A DNA stretch of 64,000 nt, taken from NCBI GenBank assembly GCA_028023455.1, contig JAQFVV010000012.1, positions 11,978,864 to 12,042,863 of the forward strand, written 5' to 3'. Positions 17,640 through 29,689 of the stretch are shown here, one piece after another. The position numbers and the translations under genes are program-made. This stretch comes from Epiperipatus broadwayi (lineage: Eukaryota; Onychophora; Udeonychophora; Euonychophora; Peripatidae). Numbering within the stretch: the first letter of the stretch is position 1; the number at the start of each line of letters is the position of its first letter. The notes below the pieces were generated by a model. The model did no database searches. It saw only the letters and a program-made list of their open reading frames with translations, and was not told where the DNA came from.

Positions 17640-18370
17640 TGCATAACACATGAGCAATAACATGAAAGCACAATTTATGTACAGCCATATAACAATGTAA
17701 GATTAACTTCATCCCATCCTAAGATGTATTAATAAATAATGCCATGTGCTTTCATGTATTTTTAAAATCTATGTAAACCTAATTTGACATATGTATCTTG
17801 TTACACAACAATTCTTTTTCTTTCAACTACTGTAAATCATCTTTTCTTTATCACACGCAAAATTGTAAACCTTCATTGCATGTGTAATTTTATGTATCAA
17901 ATTGAATCTGAGAATTCATGTTTTTCAAATGCAACATATATAACACATGAATAATAATACTTAACCATGAAAACTATAATGCTCCCCACCAAATAAACCA
18001 ATTTATGTACAACCAATTACCAATCTAACACCAACTCCAATTCAACCCCCTTCATATATGTTTTTACTCATACTATCATGTGCTTCTATCTATTTTTCTC
18101 ATGTATTTTTCTCAATATCACATTTAGAAATTTTACATAAACCTAATTTCACTCATATCCTGTTATGCACTCATAATATCATGTGATTCTATGTATTCTT
18201 CTCAATATCACATTTACAAATTTATGTAAACCTAATTTTACATGTATCTTCACTCAGTTATTCTTTTTTTCAATTACTGTAAATCACATTTTTTTCCTAT
18301 TACAAGCAAGGCTAAACGTTTATTGCATATCACAGATGATGTATGTAACCTTCTTTGAATCTTAATAAAG
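17640..18370. repeat. Degenerate tandem repeat region
   Basis: Related phrases recur in order: 'aacacatga' with 'aatttatgtaca' at 17645-17685 and 17942-18015; 'tgtaaacctaattt' at 17772, an altered form near 18135 and another at 18225; 'actgtaaatca' at 17829 and 18276. This suggests an old tandem duplication with units of roughly 300-450 bp, too diverged to define exact borders. No coding potential is evident. Confidence 0.5.
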
Positions 18371-19739
18371 TTTACCTTTTGGAACATAATACTTGGGTAT
18401 AATTTCTATGATGACATGTTACTCATAATACCTCCAAGGGATGTGCAGATAAACTTAATCGATAAGATATGTCCACAAAATCTATGGTTATATTATTTTA
18501 AATATTTCACAAACTTATACATCAATGGAGTAATACATCATACCACATGGCCAAACTTCAAATCTTAAAAAAAGAGAGAGATATATTCATTATGGAAAAA
18601 GGAAAAACACATTATGATTCAAAATTATGGCACTTCATGCTGTTTAAAACATCGTTTCTCTACCCTCTGGCATACTATGTTACTTTGTGCCATTGTAAAC
18701 ACCCAGTACTTGTAATAGAAAACTTCAAATATATATATATAAAGCACATTTTATATCCAATGATATAAAAACGAATCCTGGACGTTTTTTAAATGGTGAT
18801 CAGTAACATAAAGTTTTAGCTTTATATGCTTTTTTAACCCAGAAAAATAACAAACTGTAAGATAAAGTTTTAGCTTTATATAAAAAATGGGAAATTGTAA
18901 GTTTAACCTTATATTTTAAATATAATCTTATATTTTAAATATAAAAAACATATATAAAGTTTTAGCAAAAATAAAAATATATAAAGTTTAAACTGTAATG
19001 GTGTTTTTCAATATAAAACCATATCACTTACAAATAATGTGAGAAATGTATTATATTGTGGGTGAAAAAAAAAGACATTATGGCAGACTAACCATTTAAT
19101 ATCTACCAAAATGAAAAGACTAGAGTCAGTTTTATGGATTTGTCATGTCAGGATTCTTGGATGGTATGACATCATAAACAGAAACTTTGATTAAATATTA
19201 GTGGATGTGAACTCACTGGAGTAATATATCATAGTAGGAATAATATCAAGGTAGATAATAAACGTAATAATAATAATAGTCATAGTAATAGTAATAATAA
19301 TAATAATAACAACAACAATACTGTAGCAAATCTAGTGTTGTCTGCATGATAGTTAAAACATTAAGATTTCAAGCTCCAAAAATATCCTCACTATATTTTG
19401 TTTCAGAGATAAAAAAAAAAAAAAAGCACCTTAATAAACAGCAAAACAAAGTAAGTTATTTAATACATTTTTGTTAAAATCGTTGCTTCTACAAATAAAA
19501 AATTCTCACTTAATAACTGTTTACATTAGTGAGAAAAGCAACCTAAGATATCTGACATCAAAACATGTAATAGACTGCTTGACATGAATATTGATTCAGC
19601 AACATTCCCAGTGTTAATACAAAAAAATCTATGCTAACATAGCAAAAAATAATTTAAATCTTCCAATTATAAAGACAATCACTTATTTAAAAAACCAACA
19701 ATAAATGACTTAAAAACCTTGATATAAAACACAAATTAG
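18371..19739. other. AT-rich non-coding DNA
   Basis: Nothing recognisable. The block 18780-19000 repeats the phrase 'ataaagttttagctttata' with variants (near 18810, 18862 and 18953). Simple (AAT)n and (AAC)n tracts lie at 19262-19320. The 73-codon frame at 18547-18768 (+) has no known motif. Confidence 0.4.
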
Positions 19740-21150
19740 TGATTTCCCTCCCTACAGCTTGAACAGTTGAAAACCTGGGAGCTATTGAATAGAAGTTCAG
19801 CAACACAATCTTCCCACCTTAAAAAAATACATATGGTTCACTCTACCACTTTCCTAGGGCACTGCTGTATGAAGCCCTCAGTCTGCCTGGTTTAGGAGAT
19901 ACAGTACTTAAGAATGCATATCATCCTGACTCAAGATACATTGCAGTTGAGTTTCATGAGGTCAGCCAGAGATTGTTTTAAAGAAAAGGTTAAAACTCTA
20001 GGTAAATTTACTATTGCCATAGTAGATGAAAATTGTCACAGTTATATACTTTGGATTCCTCAAAAAATGCATATCTTGGATACACTAAGGATTTCCAAAA
20101 AATGATGGAGCCATTTGGAATGATTATCTCTAACAGCTTATATATCTCAGAGACACACTGATACCTATATATAACAATAATTGTGAATTCAGATAATGTT
20201 AAACAAAGGTATTGACCCCAACATCATATCTACTCAAATTACTGACTAAAAGTTCACACTTTGTCTCTACATTAGAGACCTAAATATCAATACTACTCTT
20301 GTGGTCAGAATAGTTACCTTGCCATCCAGTGCCCACTGTTCAATGCATGCAATGCAACCATGATGGTTACTAAATCAAGCAATGCATATACAATCAAAAG
20401 CAAAATATAGATGATATATGTTCACAACCTCGATCTGCAATGAGATAATAATTTCAATTTTGGCCAGGCTCCTGCATCCCCTTCCATTAGTGAAGAGACA
20501 TTTCCAATTGATCTAATAGTAAGACAACCACACTATACTCACATTACTTCCACAAGCTACAATCAAATAGATACAAATTATCACACAAACTTTTTTAAAT
20601 AATCTGCTCAAACAAACTTAACTGACAGTGACATAAAATTACAGCTAAATACTTCCAATGATAAAGCAACTCACAACCAGCAAGATATCACTCCTACAAA
20701 AATAAACAAAACCTCCATACAAATAATGGACAAGCCCATGCCTAATACCTCATAGAAAATTTTACTTCTGAAGGCAAAAATAATCTAGATAGCCAAGAAA
20801 AAGTCATGATTTAAAGACAGCTAAGGTGATTGAGTTTGAGCATTGTTCAACCATACTAAGCAACATGATTTCTGATGATTTAATACCCATAGAGTTTGAG
20901 TACATACAACTTAACCATACACAACCAACAAACAAAATTCAGCATACTGAGTTTAATAAAGAAGTACAAATCATTATCAAACAAGAGAAAACTCAAGATC
21001 AAACAATATACCAAAATAACACTTCCAAAACAGACCCTAGTAAATAATAGAAAAAAAATTATATGCAATGCATCACAACAAAAGTTTTTTAAAATTCAAA
21101 TCCCTGCATAACCTTTCATCTATTCTATACACCTCCCTTTTATTTAGCAC
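19740..21150 (+). pseudogene. LINE-A copy 1, ORF1 (gag-like) remnant
   Basis: This region precedes the endonuclease of LINE-A copy 1 and sits where ORF1 belongs in this kind of non-LTR element. A zinc-knuckle pattern C-x2-C-x4-Y-x4-C (normally CCHC) can be read at 20344-20385 ('CMQCNHDGY', then a stop, then 'IKQC'); the usual His is Tyr and one codon has become a stop. Upstream, 19914-20105 encodes a continuous 63-codon piece ('KTLGKFTIAIVDENCHSYI') that could be part of an RNA-binding domain, but I cannot identify it. Stops in all frames show decay. The 5' limit is approximate. Confidence 0.5.
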
Positions 21151-21159
21151 CATTATAAA

Positions 21160-23100
21160 GATAAAAATAGCAGTATTTAATGTTTGCAGATTAAACTCAA
21201 CTTCAAAAGTTTACCAATTGAGAAAATGAATTTTCATCATGCAGCCACACATTATTGGTCTTTTGGAAACAAAAAATTTACAGGGCACACAAATAAATTA
21301 TTTAAATAAAATAAGCCAACATGGTTTCTGTTCATGATTCCAGGACTCATTACCACTATTTAGTATTAACCCCAATCTGCCCATTTCTCATCTTTAAATA
21401 ATTTATATTAATGTCAATCTACTGATAGTCACCTTTTGTCACAGTAATATTATCTCTTATGTAATCTTTGTATATATTCCCTTAGGTTCCACAGGCAACA
21501 CTCATATTATACTTAATATTAACTCAATGCTCTCATCACCTTCCCCATGTCATCATCTTAATGGGAGATTTCAGCATGAACTATTGCACTTTTACTTCCA
21601 CATGGCTTTAACAACTGGTAATACCATCTATGACTGCTGAAGATAATATTCCACAACAACTGCCAAACTTCCCTCAATGATTTATGATTCTAATTCCCCA
21701 CACTACAACATCTACTTAAGTAAACTTTAGCTCTGCTCCATTATCCAGCTACCCTGCCCAGATACATAAGCTTGATTTTTCTTCAATTCAAACATTCATG
21801 CTTTACCTTTACAAAACAGTAAGAATTCTACTTTCAACATCTATCCCTGAATTTATGTATTCAGAGACTTATACCATGCCATTCAAAATCAAAAATATGT
21901 CACTTGATCCTATTTAAAGATATATCTCATTCATCAACATTCTTTCATTCAATATGGACCCAGGGTCACCATGATAGTTCCTATAGAATTAGAAATCAAA
22001 GAAGCAACCAGTGCTGGACATAATATGATAAAACCAATACCAGCATTTAAAATAAAAACTTCAAGTACATAGTGCCTTCACACCATCTAAAGATCTTTTT
22101 GGTCAGCCAGACTATCATGTTGGCAGTCAAATTTGTCACCATCCACAATACATGTTATCCAGGAACTTAAAGAATACTTAAATTTGTATACTTTCACCTT
22201 AGCTGATTTATCACCACATAGCTATATGATCTCACAGACTATTTATCACAAAAACTCTACAGTATAACAGAAATATAGCCAATTACATTTGTACCATTTA
22301 ACAAAAAAACAGCACCCATATCCAACTTAATATCTTCACACTAATGCTAATAATGTCCAATGCTCTGATGTTTAATAAATTCAATAAATGGTCACTTGAG
22401 ACCAGGTTCTTTGATTTTCTTCTCAGAATCAATCTTCATACATTTCCAACCATTCATTTACTCAGGTATCAAATATTGGATACAAACATTGACCCCCTTT
22501 ACTGCCTTTGCCACACTGAAGAGGAAGCACAATGATACCTCTTGTACATCTGTCTCACTCTTAATAAACATCCTCAACATCATGGTAAACATGTAAAGGC
22601 AAACCAACATCACCCTCCATAGCATTATTCATGCTTACCACAAACATGGAACAACAGCAGCCTGGACAGCCATGTTTGTCCTATGTGCATTTTGGTGCAC
22701 CCACTGTAGATGTCATCCATCCATATTCTACAAAATTGATTAGCTTAAGGCTAGAAATGGAAAAAATGCCTCTCCTGACATAGTTGCTGCCACATAGTCA
22801 TCATAAACAGTGATCTAATCTATAACTTTCCACCACAATGCCAATACATCTAATTCTGGAACCAATGATACTGAAAAAAACTTTCTGTTACCATAAAAGA
22901 TCTTCCTGAGCCATTTATACATCCTATCCATGTTCCCAGTATTTTTTTTGCCTCCACATAGTCCAGAATTGTAACTTAAGGAACTTTGTGTCTTATGTGA
23001 ATTCATTTCCATGAACTTTTAGCTGAAGATTTACCTTCTAAATAAAATGCCTGTATATATATAGTCTAATGCAACCATTATTATTGAATAAAGTTATCTT
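21160..23100 (+). pseudogene. LINE-A copy 1, endonuclease and C-terminus with the RT core missing
   Basis: The endonuclease start reads 'AVFNVCRLNSTSK' followed by 'MQPHIIGLLETKN' near 21170-21280, matching the AP-endonuclease N-terminus of the other two LINE-A copies. After the endonuclease the sequence passes within about 0.4 kb to the C-terminal module ('FFDFLLRINLHTFPTIH' and 'PLYCLCHTEEEAQ' at 22410-22535), whereas copy 2 has about 2 kb between the same points. The RT catalytic core is therefore absent. The C-terminal zinc motif is C-x2-C with a His changed to Tyr. The 3' end has a polyadenylation-like aataaaatgcctgt and then a simple repeat. Confidence 0.75.
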
Positions 23101-23128
23101 TGAAACATAATAACAATGACGATGATGA

Positions 23129-23150
23129 TGACAACAACAACAACAACATC

Positions 23151-23196
<46 letters not shown>

Positions 23197-23198
23197 TC
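23129..23198 (+). repeat. (AAC)n(AAT)n tail of LINE-A copy 1
   Basis: This trinucleotide tract directly follows the 3' end of copy 1 and precedes copy 2. LINE-A copy 2 also ends in GCT/AAT triplets, so the tract is best read as the family's 3' tail. Confidence 0.7.
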
Positions 23199-24305
23199 AT
23201 CATCATTATGTTTAAGTATTGTTTGTTGTTGTATGTTAATTATTTGGGTAGTTGTTTGTGGTTGATCTTGAGCATCTTGATAATTTAGTTCTAAATCTTC
23301 TCTGATGTGCTGTTTATGTCGTCTAGCTGTGACTAACTAGAATTGTAATATTGTTCTGTTTTGACCCTTTTGTTTTTTTAGTGGTCTTCCAGGTGGGTCT
23401 TCTTTTCTGCTCTTGGTTAGTTGGTGTTCTTAGTGAAATTAAAAATTGGAGCAATTAATATAAAAGGCCTGAACTCAACCACAAAAATTCATAAACTTAA
23501 ACCATGGATCAGAAATACACAACCACACATTCTTGGATTACTGGAAAAAAAATTTACACTGGATCAAAAATAGAACCAGCTACATATCTAAGTAAAGAAG
23601 GATTTTGTGCCTGCTCAAGAGATTCATCATCTCCCTCAGCAGGTACTGCTATCCTAATTACCACAAAATGTTTTTCACTAACTTTAAAATAATATATATT
23701 GATTCTAATATGCTTATTACAACTTTTCAACAATAAAATTATAATTATTAATATAATATTTGTTTACATGTCAATACAAAACAACACAATTAACACCCTA
23801 GTAGCAAACATCAATTCCAAGCTAGCAAACACAGCAAATCCAACAATACTAATAGGTGAATTTAACACAACATACAAGGAATTCACAAAATATTGTCTTC
23901 ATACAATATCCATACCACTCATGAATGCTCAAGGATTCCTACCAGAAAATGCAATTTTTTTTCATAATGGCTGATTCTCTTCACTAATTGATTTATCGTT
24001 CTACTGACCGATGCTTCACTATCTAGTAACAATAAAACTTACACCCTTAGCTTTCTCAGATCACTCAGCACAAATAATAACAATTAACTTCAATGATATC
24101 CAAACATCAACACTTCCATTTACAAGAACAATTAGAGTTCTATTACCAGTAAACAGACCCAAATTCATTTTTTTTGAAATCTACATCATGATAAACAAAC
24201 TTAAAAAAATGAAACTCAATCCATTCATTTAATATCAATCATATAGTAATGAAGCAACCACCACCATCAAAAGTACTGGTACTACCAGATGAAATTTACA
24301 ACTGA

Positions 24306-24681
24306 TTAACCATGATTAACCCATCAAAGCAAACACAAAAATACATATACAAACTTACACACGCATACAATGAAACATGTGATACACTTAAAAGCTACCT
24401 GAAAATTAAAAAAAGCAAACTATGTCTTACAAAACCACACACTTGGACATGGGAATACATTAGATGGGTGCATGGAAGACCACAAACCATCAATTAACCA
24501 TGATTAACCCATCAAAGCAAACACAAAAATACATATACAAACTTACACATGCATACAATAAAGCATGTGACACACTTAAAAGCTACCTGAAAATTAAAAA
24601 AAGCAAACTATGTCTTACAAAACCACACACTTGGACAAGGGAATACATTAGATGGGTGCATGGAAGACCACAAACCATCAA
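24306..24681 (+). repeat. 188-bp tandem duplication inside LINE-A copy 2
   Basis: The segment 24306-24493 is repeated at 24494-24681 with a few substitutions. Both copies encode the linker block ending 'EYIRWVHGRPQT'. Because 188 is not a multiple of three, the duplication shifts the frame, so it arose after the copy was dead or helped to kill it. Confidence 0.95.
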
Positions 24682-26954
24682 GGTACCAATGGCAATACAC
24701 ACAAATCAAGGAACATTTGAAGGTCACACATGATTTTGCCCATATACCAATATTTCAAGCAAAAACTTCAAACAAGACAACTACAAACAATTACACCAGA
24801 TCGATTTGGCCCAACATAAACAAAAACAACTTTTACCACAAATACAGTATACCAAATGCATGCCACCCAGGTAGCTCCAGAATTCCAGATTTTGTCTTAA
24901 AACACATTAATCATTGCACTGCCAAATATTTATGTAACTTGACAAACCATCTAACACAAAAAATACAGTACATGCAAGACATGTACCCAATTGCAATTGT
25001 TTCTTTCAACAAAACAGAACACATTACACCCTCACTAACTAACTTAAGACCAATATTCATGAGGCCATTAAAATCATAGAAAAAAATCATAAAGCAAGAA
25101 ATTGAGCCACACATAACAATGCTTATGTCAAAATACCAATTTGCAAAAAAAAAAAATCATCAACAACACAAACAGCTCTGTTCTTTAAAACAATCCTAGC
25201 ATCAATAAGAAAACAAAAAAATATATAGCCCCATAGCTGTCCAATTAGATATTGAGGCAGCCTTTGACTCAATAGATATACCTATACTTCTAGAAATTCT
25301 CAATAACACTGATATACCCAAAACTCATCTATACTTAATAGAAAACACTTCTAAATCATGAAATCCATCAATGGAAGAAACTCCCCATCATTTACTCTAC
25401 TCCTACACAATCAATATCTCAAGGATCACCTCTCAGCTCATTACTATTCATACAATACATTAACCCTCTCATTCAAAAAATAGAACAATCTTTTACTGAA
25501 ATACAGATACCAGGCACTACAGAACACATACCATGCTTAGCATATATGGATGATGTTACTGTTTTCCTATCATCAAAAAAAACAACTCACCCAGCTTCAA
25601 AACATTCTCAAAGACTATACCAAACAATATAAATTAAAATTCAACCCCACAAAAACACCAGCATGGTCACTCTTTACCAGAAAACCATGCACAAACATAT
25701 ACCAATCAAAACCAGAATCTTTTCTCAGTTTTCCTTTCCATATGGGACTTACAGGAATGAAATGAGACATACAAAATGAACTAAAGGAAGAGGCCAAACA
25801 AATAGTAAACTTTTTATCAAAAACATACTTATTCATATATTCAAAAGTACAGCTTATAAACCAGCTCATCTTAACAAAAATAGTTTATTATTTACCAATT
25901 ATATCCTTCTCAAAAGTTTTTAAATCAAAAATTAAAACCATTTGTAATCAACTACTATGGTCCAAAAAAAAACAGTAGCAATTTCAACAAAAAAGTTCAT
26001 TAAAAATGGACAAGGTTTACACAATATCAACATATTTCACATCCAAAAACAAAGGAATCTCATAATTATCATTTTACAACAATTCACAAAACTAAAACAC
26101 CTTGTGCAAATGATTCCAACTGATTGTCCACCTCCAACTCAATCATACATATCAACAATTATTTATGAATTTAAAACCACATCCAACATACCTGAACAAT
26201 ATTCAAGCAAATATATATAATGGAATCTAGGATCTCACAAATAAAATAAATAACATTAATGATGTAATACCAATGTTAGGGATAAACAACAAAAGATTAC
26301 TAAAAGAATATAAAAAATGGGCTCTGAAACCAAAATTTTTTGACTTTATTTTGAAATTAAATCTCATTGCCATGCCCACAACCTATTTTCTGCATCACAA
26401 GAGAATGTACTTCATAATAGATTCTTTTTGTGGACTGTGCCATTGAGCAGAAGTAATTCTACAACACATGCTATACCAATGTACATCATTCGAACACATA
26501 AGAAAAATAATTTTTGACACATACAGAAAACATAACACATCAATTGAAAATATAATTGCTGCATGAAAAACAAAGTCAATACCAAACATTAGAGTGGCCA
26601 CTTTTATACTATACACATTTTGGTGTACAAGGTGCACTTTTATAATAGGAAATAACACCAGGTGGTATCCAGCCATCTTTCGCAATAAATTAATACAAAT
26701 AAGGAACCAAGATAAAATTATAACAAACCCCCACTTATATGCTGCAACATGGTCACTACTAAAAGAACAATCATTGCTATAAAACACTGCTACTAGAGAA
26801 AAACTTTTTTAATAGCTTCTCAGACTTAATTATATGTATGCAAGCTATAAACTGCAAAGAGATCATCAAAAAAGTAACTTTTACACCAATCATGATCAAT
26901 TATTTTAAGGACTCACTCAAGTCACGAAACTCAAACAACTCAACAAGTTATAAA

Positions 26955-27066
26955 TTGAACTATAAACTCAGATATTGTTATGTAACAGAATAAATCAATG
27001 TATATACCAATTGAACTATAAACTCAGATATTGTTATGTAACAGAATAAATCAATGTATATACCAA
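26955..27066 (+). repeat. 56-bp tandem duplication in the LINE-A 3' end
   Basis: Two adjacent near-identical 56-bp units, each starting ttgaactataaactcag, lie just before the 3' terminus of LINE-A copy 2. Confidence 0.95.
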
Positions 27067-27126
27067 AATTAAGTAAAACACTTTTGATGTAACCTTTTAT
27101 AGAATCAATAAAATGCCTTTTTGAAA

Positions 27127-27285
27127 GCTGCTGCTGCTAATAATAATAATAATAATAATAACTAATAATAATAATTATTATTATTATTATTATTATTATT
27201 AAATATTATTATTATTATTCAATTAATTTATTTATTTAAGTGCCAAGCAACAGCATATAGCCAATTACAGTTAATATGCTGCTGC

Positions 27286-27328
<43 letters not shown>

Positions 27329-27430
27329 TATTATTATTATTATTATTAAATATTATTATTATTATTATTCAATTAATTTATTTATTTAAGTGCCAAGCAA
27401 CAGCATATAGCCAATTACAGTTAATACATT
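27127..27430. repeat. Duplicated LINE tail junction with (TAA)n/(TTA)n tracts
   Basis: A unit consisting of GCT triplets, (AAT)n, (ATT)n, aaatatt and then 'caattaatttatttattt', 'aagtgccaagcaacagcat' and 'agccaattacagttaata' occurs twice in tandem (about 27130-27277 and 27278-27426). The left side is the 3' tail of the plus-strand LINE-A copy 2. The right side is the 3' end of the minus-strand LINE-B copy. The two elements are therefore tail-to-tail, and their junction has duplicated once. Confidence 0.85.
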
Positions 27431-27805
27431 AAAAACAATAAAAAATAAAAGAGATAAACATAATGTACATAACATAATAATAAAAAGTAACAATCAATTT
27501 AACAAATATATATATATATACATAAACAAAATCAATTTAAACCAATCAACAAAGGCATTTAAATTTAATAATATTACAAAGTTGTTTATAATAAGTTGAA
27601 GTGATTAATATTACTACAAATCCGATTGTATAAAGATGGTAGCCTAAATAAAGAAAAAAATTTAAGAACATTGGAATGACAAGTTTTAATGTAACAAACA
27701 GAAGCAGACCACGTATCATGCACATGAAATCTAACTATAGTAGTAGAAATTGTGTCAGATAAAAGAACTATTTGATTAACAATTTTATAAAAATATTTAA
27801 GATCT

Positions 27806-28834
27806 CTATTTTCTTCTAGAAGAAAGATGAACAACAATTTTATTTCCCAGGGAAACATATTTAGAAAACTTATTAGCCACTGATTGTAATAAATTACATC
27901 CCTGTTTAGAGCTAGGATTCCAAATGATTGAACAATATTCAATGATGGGCAGAACCAATGACAAAAATAATTTGAATTTTATATCATCACTGAAATAATA
28001 ACCATATCTTAGAATAGCACCTATAATTTTTAAAGCCTTACCAATAATCATTTCCAAATGAGGAAGAAAGGATTCATTGCTAGAAAATATAACTTCCAAA
28101 TCTTTTTGGGATTCAACAGAATTAATTTTGTGAGAGTTAATAAAATATATAAAAAAGAGTATATTAACAGACATATTATTTAGATCACACCAATCACTAA
28201 AATTATCTATATCCTTTTGAATGAGCATGCAATCAATCACTGATGTGATTCTTCTAAAATTTTTACAGTCATCAGCATAGCACAAAAGATAAGAAGATTT
28301 TAAACAATCCTTAAGGTTATTCATATAAATGGTAAAAAGCATAGGTGCTAAAATACTACCATGAGGAACTCCCAAATTACATTCAAAATTAGATGAAATA
28401 CTATTATTAAATTTGATAAATACAACCATGAAGAAAGGATTGAAACCAATAAATATGTAAAGAAGAATGCTATGGTCTACTTTATCAAAAGCTTTTGATA
28501 AATCAAAATAAATCACATCAAGCCTCTGCTGGTCCTCAATTGCATATGCTATATGATCATAAATTGTTAGCAAATTAGTTTCTACAGATCTATTAAGAAT
28601 AAAACCATGCTGTGAAGAAGAAATGAGTTTACTAACATTTAAAATAGTTTTATTATAAACACATCTTTCAAAAATTCTAGCAATAGTATGTAAAACAGTA
28701 GTAGGTCTATAGTTATAGACACAATCACATGAACCATTCTTAAAAATTGGGACCATTTTGGCACACTTAAAAACATTAGCAAAAACACAAGAATTAAGTG
28801 ATAAAATAAAAAATAAACATAAAAAACACTGCAA
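27806..28834 (-). pseudogene. LINE-B reverse transcriptase domain, 342-codon open frame
   Basis: This is the longest genuine coding frame in the window. It covers the RT palm and fingers of a CR1/I/Jockey-type non-LTR element. 'VPIFKNG' and 'YNYRPTTVLHTIARIFE' lie at residues 28-57, 'SSQHGFILNRSVETNLL' at 73-89, motif A 'IYFDLSKAFDKVDHS' at 108-122, motif B 'GVPHGSILAPMLF' at 155-167, and catalytic 'CYADD' with YADD at 186-189. 'DLEVIFSSNESF' follows in the same frame. The catalytic aspartates are present, but the block just after motif A is shorter than usual and there is a frame break upstream (28835-28990). The second domain continues in another frame toward 27.59 kb. Replication competence is very unlikely. 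Confidence 0.9.
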
Positions 28835-28990
28835 TAAATTCAGCTATACCTTTGTAAATAAATGAAGGAATATTATCATTTCCTAAACTAGAATGAATTT
28901 TAAGTCACTTAATAGCTATAAGAACATCATTTTTAGAAATATGGTTGATCATACAATGAACAGTTGGAGAATTGAAATATAATGCGATTT

Positions 28991-29602
28991 TTAAAGATAT
29001 TGTTCATGTATTATATCATCAGCAAAATGTTTGGAAAAGTCATTTGCACTTAAAGTGAAACCATGAGTAACTTGAACCCTTTTCTTACCCAAACCAGACT
29101 TATTAATAAAATCCCAAAATTCTTTAGGGTTAGAAGAAATATTAACTTCAATTTTTCTAATGTAATTTTGTAAATCTCTTTTATAAACATGCTTAGCCAA
29201 TCTTCTGGAATTAATAGAATTATTATAAAAAAAGATATTCAGTGTTTTAAAATAGAGTCTGTGATGATAAGATTTCCTTTTAACAATATTAATAAGATTG
29301 TACGAAAACCCAGGAGGAAAGCCCTTATGGAAAGGCAACTTATTGGGAATATACAAATCAATAAAACTATTAAGAATTTTTAAAAACCCATTTAAGCAAA
29401 GGTTTAAATCACTATAAGAATATAATAAATTCCAATTAACCTTAGAAAAGTTTTTATAAAACTCAACACAATTATAGATCATAATCCTTTCTCTAAATAT
29501 TAGAACAAGTAACCCTTGAGTGATAAATGTTAATATAAAACTCAATAGATGGATGATGAGCATCAATAGGAAAATTAACAGAGACAAATTGAAAATTTCC
29601 AA
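28991..29602 (-). pseudogene. LINE-B endonuclease-RT linker, 203-codon open frame
   Basis: This minus-strand frame holds the region between the endonuclease and the RT of LINE-B. It includes 'FSKVNWNLLYSYSDLNLC' (usual pattern W-x2-L), 'FIDLYIPNKLPFHKGFP', 'VKRKSYHHRLYFKT' and 'NPKEFWDFINKSGLG', all in the order seen in CR1/Jockey-type elements. The first 35 or so residues are out of frame relative to the endonuclease, whose C-terminal stretch is read in the neighbouring frame. A break separates it from the RT frame downstream. Confidence 0.75.
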
Positions 29603-29689
29603 CTATTGTTGAATTACATAAAATATAATCCAAAGTGTGATGATGAGAGGCATTAATAAATGGGTTATATTGCTTTAAGTCCTAAAAAT

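Larger units (their letters stand above)
23440..27121 (+). pseudogene. LINE-A copy 2: endonuclease, reverse transcriptase, C-terminal zinc motif
   Basis: This is a non-LTR retrotransposon pol relic. In order: endonuclease start ('GAINIKGLNSTTKIHKL' at about 23451) and 'GEFNTTY' near 23860; a linker with 'TREYIRWVHGRPQ' near 24640; RT entry 'SLTNLRPIFMRP' near 25040; motif A 'AVQLDIEAAFDSIDIP' near 25235; catalytic 'AYMDD' with YMDD at 25543-25554; and a C-terminal C-x2-C..H-x4-C zinc motif ('CGLCH', then 'LQHMLYQC') near 26435-26480. Conserved tail 'VATFILYTFWCTRC' lies near 26594. Numerous stops and frameshifts inactivate it. ORF1 is not seen, so the copy is probably 5' truncated. I cannot assign a clade with confidence. 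Confidence 0.9.
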
